From: Lacinutrix mariniflava
Lineage (GTDB): Bacteria; Bacteroidota; Bacteroidia; Flavobacteriales; Flavobacteriaceae
Direction: 5' to 3'
NCBI RefSeq assembly: GCF_001418015.1
Contig: NZ_LIQG01000016.1
Location: 1 to 64,000, forward strand
Length of the DNA stretch: 64,000 bases
Under the pieces are notes generated by a model. That model had not been told where the DNA came from. It was given only the letters and a program-made list of their open reading frames with translations, and searched no databases. Made by a program: the position numbers and the translations under genes. Positions 57,542-64,000 of the stretch are shown one piece after another. How positions within the stretch are numbered: position 1 is the stretch's first letter; each line of letters opens with the position of its first letter.

Positions 57542-57685
57542 ATGGCGAAAATTTACTCTGAAAATTCTAAAATGAACAAAAAAATGATTCCTAAAGATGA
57601 GACCATTAATTTCGTTCTTAATTATTCCAAGGCTTTAAGTGTTATAAGTTATAAAAACCTGAAGTTTGAAGCACTTCTGAATTAG
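57542..57685 (+). CDS. 47-residue protein following the sigma factor
   Basis: A small gene that starts 59 bases after the sigma factor stop and ends 5 bases before a strong terminator. The product begins MAKIYSENSKMNKKM and ends LKFEALLN. It is soluble and basic, with a helical middle (INFVLNYSKALSVI). Clean fit between neighbour and terminator supports translation. I believe similar short followers exist behind this sigma factor in other flavobacteria but could not check. It is too short to be a membrane anti-sigma factor. Confidence 0.7.
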   Translation: MAKIYSENSKMNKKMIPKDETINFVLNYSKALSVISYKNLKFEALLN

Positions 57686-57690
57686 ACTAG

Positions 57691-57724
57691 AAATCCTGAT
57701 TAGTTATAATCAGGATTTTTTTTT
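57691..57724 (+). terminator. Intrinsic terminator after the sigma unit
   Basis: AAATCCTGATTA pairs perfectly with TAATCAGGATTT around GTTA, followed by a T-run. It closes the sigma factor and 47-residue gene unit. No gene is seen from here to 57903. Confidence 0.9.
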
Positions 57725-57903
57725 AAGTTTTTTTAAGGATGATGTTATTTAATAATAATAATAACTGATGATTGAGTACTTTTGTATTTAATGAAATAGC
57801 TTTACATTTTATTTTAAACTCTCCGATTCTGTTTCACAAAATCACCGCTCTTTAACTAAAGAGAGGAAATGATTATTCATGTTTTTCAATTTCTACTATA
57901 TAA

Positions 57904-58560
57904 TTATTTTCTTGACTTCTCATACTCTTGCAATACAGTACTTCTACCTATTGTTTTAGTAATAATATCTTTATCTAAATCCCAACCTCGAGCAGGAGAA
58001 TACTCTCTTCCATACCAAATTATCTGGAGATGTAAGTCGTTCCAAGTCTCTTCTGGAAACAAACGTTTGGCATCTTTTTCGGTTTGGGTTACGTTTTTAC
58101 CATTGGTTAAATTCCATCTGTACATTAATCTATGAATATGAGTGTCTATAGGAAAAGCAGGTACACCAAATGCTTGAGACATAACGACACCTGCAGTTTT
58201 ATGTCCTACAGCAGGTAACTCTTCTAAATATTCAAAACTTTGTGGCACTTCTCCATTGTGTTTGTCTATAAGAATATGAGAAAGCCCGTGAATACCTTTA
58301 CTTTTCATTGGTGATAATCCACAAGGTCTAATAATTTCTTTTATCTCTTCAACACTCATTTTTATCATATCGTAAGGATTATCTGCTTTAGCAAAAAGAA
58401 GCGGTGTAATTTTATTTACACGAACATCTGTGCATTGCGCAGATAATAAAACAGCAACTAATAAGGTGTACGGATCTTTGTGATCTAGAGGTATAGGTAT
58501 TTCTGGATATAATGTATTTAACGTATTTATAACGAAATCAACCTTTTCTTGTTTAGTCAT
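57904..58560 (-). CDS. nth: Endonuclease III-like DNA glycosylase without Fe-S cysteines
   Basis: A 218-residue HhH-GPD DNA glycosylase. The helix-hairpin-helix LPAVGHKTAGVV holds the catalytic Lys 121, and FPIDTHIHRL holds the catalytic Asp 139, so base excision of oxidised pyrimidines with AP-lyase action is expected. The C-terminal C-x6-C-x2-C-x5-C cluster of endonuclease III is absent: only Cys 43 and Cys 80 exist in the whole protein, and the end reads GREYSPARGWDLDKDI. The [4Fe-4S] cluster must be missing. It lies back to back with bcp. Confidence 0.93.
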   Translation of the reverse strand: MTKQEKVDFVINTLNTLYPEIPIPLDHKDPYTLLVAVLLSAQCTDVRVNKITPLLFAKADNPYDMIKMSVEEIKEIIRPCGLSPMKSKGIHGLSHILIDKHNGEVPQSFEYLEELPAVGHKTAGVVMSQAFGVPAFPIDTHIHRLMYRWNLTNGKNVTQTEKDAKRLFPEETWNDLHLQIIWYGREYSPARGWDLDKDIITKTIGRSTVLQEYEKSRK

Positions 58561-58630
58561 TAGTTGTATTTTTGAAGAATACCAATCTTATAAAAATATT
58601 GGTAATAGAATAAAAATCAAAATTACAACT

Positions 58631-59086
58631 ATGAATACATTAAAACAAGGAGATAAAGTACCAGATTTTACAGTAAACGATCAAGATGGAAATGCAATTT
58701 CCTTAAGTGATTATAAAGGTAAGAAATTAGTTGTTTTCTTTTATCCTAAGGCAAGTACACCAGGTTGTACTGCAGAAGCATGTAATTTAACAGATAACTA
58801 TAAAGCGCTACAAGAAAAGGGTTACGAAATTTTGGGAGTAAGTGCAGATAGCGAAAAGAGACAATCGAATTTTAAAACTAAATACGAATTTCCATTTCCC
58901 TTGTTAGCAGATGAAAACAAGGAGGTTATTGAAGCTTTTGGAGTTTGGGGAGAAAAGAAATTTATGGGTAAAACTTATGATGGCATTCATAGAAAAACAT
59001 TTTTGGTAGACGAGAATGGAGTGGTTGCTCATGTTATTGATAAAGTGAAAACTAAAGATCATGCTGCGCAGATATTAGAATTTTAA
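58631..59086 (+). CDS. bcp: Thioredoxin-dependent thiol peroxidase (Bcp/PrxQ)
   Basis: A 151-residue peroxiredoxin of the Bcp/PrxQ class. The peroxidatic Cys 46 and resolving Cys 51 lie in STPGCTAEAC, the atypical 2-Cys spacing of the class. FFYPKASTPGC is the family signature. It reduces organic hydroperoxides and hydrogen peroxide at the expense of thioredoxin. It reads away from nth and is closed by a terminator. Confidence 0.95.
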   Translation: MNTLKQGDKVPDFTVNDQDGNAISLSDYKGKKLVVFFYPKASTPGCTAEACNLTDNYKALQEKGYEILGVSADSEKRQSNFKTKYEFPFPLLADENKEVIEAFGVWGEKKFMGKTYDGIHRKTFLVDENGVVAHVIDKVKTKDHAAQILEF

Positions 59087-59108
59087 TATTTTTGATATAA
59101 ATGGTTAT

Positions 59109-59137
59109 TAAAAGCACTCTTAGGAGTGCTTTTTTTG
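59109..59137 (+). terminator. Intrinsic terminator after bcp
   Basis: AAAAGCACTC pairs perfectly with GAGTGCTTTT around TTAG and is followed by T. The rest of the gap to 59358 shows only AT-rich sequence and no clear promoter consensus. Confidence 0.9.
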
Positions 59138-59358
59138 TTATTATTTTAATTTATAAATAGCTATTTATCTTAATTTTATGTTAAAAGTAGAAAAATTTAA
59201 AACCTAGTTTTAAATTTTTACGTAGGTATTTGGTCTTTAGGTATTTTAGTTAAAATGAATTTTTTATACTTAGGTAATATTAAGATTCGATTATCTTAAT
59301 AGGTTTAAGTAAGCATATTTAAAGGCAAGTTTTATTTATTAACCAAACACCTTTTAAA

Positions 59359-62300
59359 ATGAAAAACAAAACTACTTTATTGATTGCTTTTGTCTTAGCA
59401 ATTTTCACAACAACAACTTCATTCGGTCAGCTCGTTACGAGTTCTGCAGATGATGGATCTCCAGGAACGCTTCGAGTGGAAGTAGCAAATGCTGCTGCAG
59501 GAAGCACTGTAACATTCGATCCCGCAGTGACTGCAATTACTTTAATTTCAGGAGAAATATTAATAGATAAAAATCTAACTATTTCGGGTGCATCAAGTTC
59601 TACAATATCTGTAGATGCAAATAACACAGGAAGAATATTTAATATTACAGCAGGTTCTGTAGTATTAGAAAACTTAAATTTAACAAATGGCTTAGCTGAT
59701 AATGGTGGAGCCATTTTTATTTCTAATGCATCTGTAACTATTAGTGATTCAGTACTAACAGGAAATATTGCAAACGGTACACCTGGTTCAGGTGGTGCAA
59801 TTTTTAATGATGTTGGTGGAGTCTTAATAGTTAATGATACGGAGATTTCGTCAAATCAAGCGAATAGAGCTGGTGGTGGTATAGAAGATAACTCAGGAAC
59901 AGGATTAGCAATTACTCTAAACAATGTGAATTTAGATAATAATAATGCAGGAGTTGCACCGGCAACAGCAGCTCCAGGAAATGGAGGAGGTTTACATATT
60001 ACTGGACCGGGAAGTGCTATTGTAAATGATGGAACTGTAATAGGAAATACTGCTGCTCGAGAAGGTGGTGGATTATGGAATGGAAGTGGTCTTTTAGATT
60101 TAAATGGTGTAACTATATCGGGTAATTCAGCAGTTGGAGATGTAACTGGAGGAGGAGCATTATTTAATAATGGTAGTGGAACAATAGATATTGATGCCAC
60201 AACAACATTAACAGGAAACATAGCAATGGGAGCTACACCAGGAGGTCGTGGTGGAGCGATTTTTAACAATGTAGATGGTATTTTAAATTTAGCCAATGGA
60301 TTATCTATTACGGGAAATTATGCTAGTAGAGCTGGAGGAGGTATTGAAGATTCTTCTGGAGGAACATTAACTTTAGATGGTGTAACACTTACTGGAAACT
60401 CAGCAGGTATGGATATTGGATTAGGAGCGATGGCGAACCCAGGAAATGGAGGAGCTGTTCATTTATCTGGAACTACAAATGCGACAGTTTCAGGGTTTTC
60501 TACGATTTCGAATAACTTAGCAGCAATCGAAGGTGGTGGACTATGGAATAATTTAGGAACTATGGATGTAAGTTTTACATTTTTAGATAATAATATCGCT
60601 TCGGGTGATGCTGCAGACGATGGTGGAGGAGCAATTTTTAATAACGGAGGAACATTAGTTGTTGGAAATGCTTCTGCATTAACAAATAATATAGCAGATG
60701 GAACAGCGGGTTCTGGAGGTGCTATTTTAAGTACTGATGGCTCAGTAAATATAATAGATGCTGTATTAGCTTTTAACAGATCTAATCGTGCAGGTGGTGC
60801 AATTGAAATTATAGACGGTTCAATAGCTATGTCTGGTAACTTTAACATAAACGGAAATAATACTGGTGTTGCACCAGCTGTAGCTAGTCCTGGAAATGGA
60901 GGAGGTCTTCATATAAGTGGAAGTGGAACAGCTGTGATAACAGGTGGTACTATTAGTAATAATATGGCTGCGAGAGAAGGTGGTGGTTTATGGAATAGCA
61001 CAGCAGCAATGACTGTAAATGGAACTACTTTAAATGGAAATGATGCACAAGGCGTTACCGCGAATGATGGAGGTGGTGCCATTTTTAATAATGGAGGCAC
61101 CTTAACAGTAGAAAACGGAACAACGATAACTAATAACACAGCAACAGGAACTTCAGGTTCTGGTGGTGGTATTATGTCAACCGATGGAATAGTTACTGTT
61201 GTTGGTTCTACAATTACATCTAACACGTCAAACAGAGCAGGTGGAGGAATTGAATTAATAGAGGGAACATTAAATTTAACGTCTACAACTTTAAATTCAA
61301 ATGCAACAGGATCTGCACCAGGAAATGGAGGAGGACTTCATATAACAGGAGCAGCGAATTCTAATATTACAGGAGGAACTGTTAATATGAATACAGCAGC
61401 AAGAGAAGGTGGAGGATTATGGAATGGATCAGGAATCATGACTGTTGATGGAGTAATTATAGATGGAAATACAGCAAGTGGACCTGCATCAGATGATGGT
61501 GGAGCAGGAATTTTTAATAATGGAGGAACACTTGTAGTACAAAACATGACTACGATTAGTAATAATATAGTTGATGGAGCTTCAGGATCTGGAGGTGGAG
61601 TTTTTAGTACAGGAGGAGATGTTACAGTTAATGGATCTTCAATTACAATGAATCAAGCCAATAGAGCTGGAGGAGGAATTGAGTTAGCAGGAGGTATTTT
61701 AAATCTTGTTAATGTTACATTAGATAATAATAATGCAGGAGTTTTACCGGCAGTAGCCGCTCCAGGAAGTGGAGGAGGATTACACGTAACTGGATCTGCG
61801 ACAACTAATATAACAGGAGGAACAACTAATGGAAATAGTGCCGCAAACGAAGGTGGAGGTCTATGGAATGGTTCAGGAATAATGACTGTATCAAACCATG
61901 CGGTAGATGGTAATACAGCATCAGGAAATGATGGAACAACACCTGGAGCAGCTGGAGGTGGAGGAATCTACAACGAAGGCGGAACATTAAATTTATCAGG
62001 ATCTACTTCTATAGTAAATAATGTTGCAGATGGCGCACAATCTACAGGTGGAGGAATATTAAATGCAGCAGGAACATTAAATGCAGATGGTATTATAATA
62101 ATGGATAATACTGCTAACAGAGCGGGTGGAGGAATAGAAACAAATGGAGGTGGAGCAGTAACGCTTACCAATGTTAGTTTAAATTCTAATGATGCAGGTA
62201 TTGTTACAGGAGCAGGAGCACCAGGAAATGGTGGAGGTTTACACGTAAGTGGAAATAGTGCTATTACTTTAACAGGTGGAACAGTAAATATGAATACTGC

Positions 62301-64000
62301 AGCATCAGAAGGAGGAGGACTATGGAACGGAATGGGAACATTAACTATCGATGGTACAACTATAGATGCTAATACAGCAAGTGGAGCAACAGCTTCAGAA
62401 GGTGGTGGAGGAATCTACGCATTAACAAATGGAACAGTAAACCTTGTAAATGGAGCGATAGTTTCAAATAACATAGCAGATGGAACTTCTGGTTCAGGAG
62501 GAGGAATCTTAGTAGATGGAGCAAGTCTAAATGTTGATGGTTCTTCAATTATAGGAAACCAAGCTAACAGAGCAGGTGGAGGAATAGAAATCGTCGCTGG
62601 AGCTGGAACAATTATGTTAATCAATACGACTCTAGATAATAATAATGCAGGAGTTTCACCAGCAGTCGCTGCTCCAGGAAGTGGAGGAGGATTACATATT
62701 TCAGGAGCTCAAGATATTTCAATTTCTGGAGGAACAGCAAATGGAAATAGTGCAGCTAATGAAGGTGGTGGATTATGGAATGGTTCTGGAATAATGACTG
62801 TTTCAAATTATACAGTAGATGGTAATACAGCATCAGGAAATGATGGTACAACACCAGGAGCAGCTGGAGGTGGAGGAATCTACAACGAAGGCGGAACATT
62901 AGATTTATCAGGAACAACTGCTATAATAAATAATGTTGCAGATGGTGCACAATCTACAGGTGGAGGAATATTAAATGCAGCGGGAACATTAATCGCAGAT
63001 GGTATTACAATAATGGATAATACAGCTAACAGAGCAGGCGGCGGAATTGAAACAAATGGAGGAGGAGCAGTAACGCTTACCAATGTTAGTTTAAATTCTA
63101 ATGATGCAGGTATTGTTACAGGAGCAGGAGCACCAGGAAATGGTGGAGGTTTACATGTAAGTGGAAATAGTACTGTTACTTTAATAGATGGAACAGTAAA
63201 TATGAATACTGCAGCGTCAGAAGGAGGAGGACTATGGAATGGAATGGGAACATTAACTATTGATGGTACAACTATAGATGCTAATACCGCGAGTGGAGCA
63301 ACTGCTTCAGAAGGTGGAGGAGGAATTTACGCTTTATCAAATGGAACAGTAATCCTTGTAAATGGAGCAACAGTTTCAAATAACATAGCAGATGGTGCTT
63401 CTGGTTCAGGAGGAGGAATCTTGGTAGATGCAGATGCTAGTTTTAGCGCAATAGATTCGTTTATAACTGGAAACAGAGCGAACAGAGCAGGTGGAGGAAT
63501 AGAAGTTGTAGCTGGTATAGGAACAGCTTTATTATCTAACACAGCATTAAATAACAACAATGCAGGAGTCTCTCCGGCAGTAGCAGCACCAGGAAATGGT
63601 GGTGGACTACATATTTCAGGAATGCAAGACTTTACAATTACAGGAGGAACTGTTAATGGTAACTCTGCTGGTCGTGAAGGTGCAGGACTATGGAATGGTA
63701 CGGGAGTAATGTTAGTAGATGGTGTAACTATTGATGCTAATATAGCATTAGGTAGTGCAGCCAATCAAGGAGGAGCAGGAATATTTAACAATGGAGGAAC
63801 ATTAAACGTAGTAAACGGAACAATAGTTTCTAATAATATGTCTACAGGAACTTCAGCTTCTGGTGGAGGTTTATTAAGTACTGCAGGAGCTGTAACTATT
63901 ACAGATTCTACTTTCGATTCTAACGCAGCAAATAGAGCTGGTGGTGCAATTGAGGTTATTGATGGTACATTAATTTTTATGAGTTCTTCAATGTTAAATA
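59359..64000 (+). CDS. Giant secreted beta-helix repeat protein (5' part, cut by window)
   Basis: One uninterrupted frame of 1547 codons from MKNKTTLLIAFVLAIF (signal peptide to about residue 24, SFGQ) to the window edge. It consists of short beta-helix rungs with GG-x-I/L-x-N and N-x-A type turns, of the polymorphic-membrane-protein kind. Five alternating rung types recur in fixed order: GGGLWNG, GGAIFNNGG or GGGIYNEGG, GSGGGI, NRAGGGIE, and APGNGGGLHISG. One cycle averages about 151 residues, and NRAGGGIE-type words occur ten times. It is extremely low in Lys, Cys and aromatics. A T9SS sorting domain is expected beyond the edge but not seen. Probably a cell-surface filament or adhesin. Confidence 0.9.
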   Translation, partial: MKNKTTLLIAFVLAIFTTTTSFGQLVTSSADDGSPGTLRVEVANAAAGSTVTFDPAVTAITLISGEILIDKNLTISGASSSTISVDANNTGRIFNITAGSVVLENLNLTNGLADNGGAIFISNASVTISDSVLTGNIANGTPGSGGAIFNDVGGVLIVNDTEISSNQANRAGGGIEDNSGTGLAITLNNVNLDNNNAGVAPATAAPGNGGGLHITGPGSAIVNDGTVIGNTAAREGGGLWNGSGLLDLNGVTISGNSAVGDVTGGGALFNNGSGTIDIDATTTLTGNIAMGATPGGRGGAIFNNVDGILNLANGLSITGNYASRAGGGIEDSSGGTLTLDGVTLTGNSAGMDIGLGAMANPGNGGAVHLSGTTNATVSGFSTISNNLAAIEGGGLWNNLGTMDVSFTFLDNNIASGDAADDGGGAIFNNGGTLVVGNASALTNNIADGTAGSGGAILSTDGSVNIIDAVLAFNRSNRAGGAIEIIDGSIAMSGNFNINGNNTGVAPAVASPGNGGGLHISGSGTAVITGGTISNNMAAREGGGLWNSTAAMTVNGTTLNGNDAQGVTANDGGGAIFNNGGTLTVENGTTITNNTATGTSGSGGGIMSTDGIVTVVGSTITSNTSNRAGGGIELIEGTLNLTSTTLNSNATGSAPGNGGGLHITGAANSNITGGTVNMNTAAREGGGLWNGSGIMTVDGVIIDGNTASGPASDDGGAGIFNNGGTLVVQNMTTISNNIVDGASGSGGGVFSTGGDVTVNGSSITMNQANRAGGGIELAGGILNLVNVTLDNNNAGVLPAVAAPGSGGGLHVTGSATTNITGGTTNGNSAANEGGGLWNGSGIMTVSNHAVDGNTASGNDGTTPGAAGGGGIYNEGGTLNLSGSTSIVNNVADGAQSTGGGILNAAGTLNADGIIIMDNTANRAGGGIETNGGGAVTLTNVSLNSNDAGIVTGAGAPGNGGGLHVSGNSAITLTGGTVNMNTAASEGGGLWNGMGTLTIDGTTIDANTASGATASEGGGGIYALTNGTVNLVNGAIVSNNIADGTSGSGGGILVDGASLNVDGSSIIGNQANRAGGGIEIVAGAGTIMLINTTLDNNNAGVSPAVAAPGSGGGLHISGAQDISISGGTANGNSAANEGGGLWNGSGIMTVSNYTVDGNTASGNDGTTPGAAGGGGIYNEGGTLDLSGTTAIINNVADGAQSTGGGILNAAGTLIADGITIMDNTANRAGGGIETNGGGAVTLTNVSLNSNDAGIVTGAGAPGNGGGLHVSGNSTVTLIDGTVNMNTAASEGGGLWNGMGTLTIDGTTIDANTASGATASEGGGGIYALSNGTVILVNGATVSNNIADGASGSGGGILVDADASFSAIDSFITGNRANRAGGGIEVVAGIGTALLSNTALNNNNAGVSPAVAAPGNGGGLHISGMQDFTITGGTVNGNSAGREGAGLWNGTGVMLVDGVTIDANIALGSAANQGGAGIFNNGGTLNVVNGTIVSNNMSTGTSASGGGLLSTAGAVTITDSTFDSNAANRAGGAIEVIDGTLIFMSSSMLN
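61720..63543 (+). repeat. Two adjacent near-identical 912-bp modules
   Basis: The segments starting at 61720 and 62632 are offset by exactly 912 bases (304 residues, two five-rung cycles), checked at several landmarks (for example the TACAACGAAGGCGG word). They are most alike over about 61830-62400 versus 62742-63312. A third, diverged copy begins at about 63547. Confidence 0.85.

Noticed and set aside
57848-57863. CTCTTT-AAAGAG hairpin after nth
   Set aside because: Short, AT-rich and without a T-run in the nth direction, so not called a terminator.
57869-58135. Plus-strand open frame of 88 residues
   Set aside because: Overlaps nth on the opposite strand; no signal of independent coding.
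59427-63764. Several open antisense frames rich in Pro, Ile and Val
   Set aside because: They lie opposite the beta-helix gene and exist because its repetitive Gly/Asn/Thr codons contain no antisense stops; no start context, family or conservation.
59359-64000. CRISPR-like direct repeats
   Set aside because: Repeats are in-frame codons of differing length encoding beta-helix rungs, with no constant short repeat and unique spacers.

Overview
The window is chromosomal DNA of a member of the Bacteroidota, almost certainly a (probably marine) Flavobacteriaceae. The evidence is consistent: strongly AT-rich DNA, almost no Shine-Dalgarno sequences, a TTTTG/TAnnTTTG-type promoter, C-terminal type IX secretion (T9SS) sorting domains, TonB/OmpA/LpxR-type outer-membrane proteins, a prfB gene with programmed frameshift, and a capnine (sulfonolipid)-type gene pair. 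I see no rRNA, tRNA, CRISPR array, IS element or prophage. The last gene runs off the right edge.

Layout. (1) 22-1059: two minus-strand genes, a small membrane protein and a metallo-beta-lactamase-fold lipoprotein. (2) 1238-13895: nine plus-strand genes, most of unknown function. They encode a long coiled-coil protein, a soluble unknown, a translationally coupled lipoprotein/periplasmic pair, a 652-residue AAA+ ATPase, a NudK-type NUDIX hydrolase, a second soluble unknown and two membrane proteins. Dispersed intergenic repeats punctuate the cluster. It is the best candidate here for an undescribed system. (3) 13990-24559: a T9SS beta-propeller, histidine-degradation genes (hutG, hutI) each abutting a tiny membrane protein, a Crp/Fnr-like regulator, fumC, lpxR, a previously easy-to-miss 57-residue membrane protein and a DUF3781-like gene. 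(4) 24609-36206: a TonB-type receptor, an ArsC-like protein, prfB (RF2) with its +1 frameshift site, threonine aldolase, a striking OmpA protein with two oppositely charged 23-residue repeat arrays, YbaB, oligopeptidase B and a cysteine-synthase-like enzyme. (5) 36350-43543: a cysteate acyltransferase-like enzyme, a Calx-beta T9SS adhesin, a GNAT-like acyltransferase and an outer-membrane protein whose reading frame is broken at an A7 tract. (6) 43641-49290: DUF4834, YfhO, a glycosyltransferase and a flippase, a probable envelope-glycan operon. (7) 49366-59086: two paralogous secreted proteins flanking a one-domain DEAD-box-like protein, a DUF3667 protein, uvrA, an ECF sigma factor with a 47-residue follower, an endonuclease III lacking its iron-sulfur cysteines, and bcp. 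(8) 59359-end: the first 1547 codons of a giant secreted beta-helix protein with nested repeats.

Together, much of the window concerns the cell envelope: secreted or surface proteins, lipid A trimming, sulfonolipid synthesis and glycan export, interspersed with housekeeping metabolism and DNA repair. The metabolic reading of 35166-42495 (cysteate synthase, cysteate acyltransferase, and perhaps the N-acyltransferase) as a sulfonolipid pathway is inference from protein families, not something the DNA proves.
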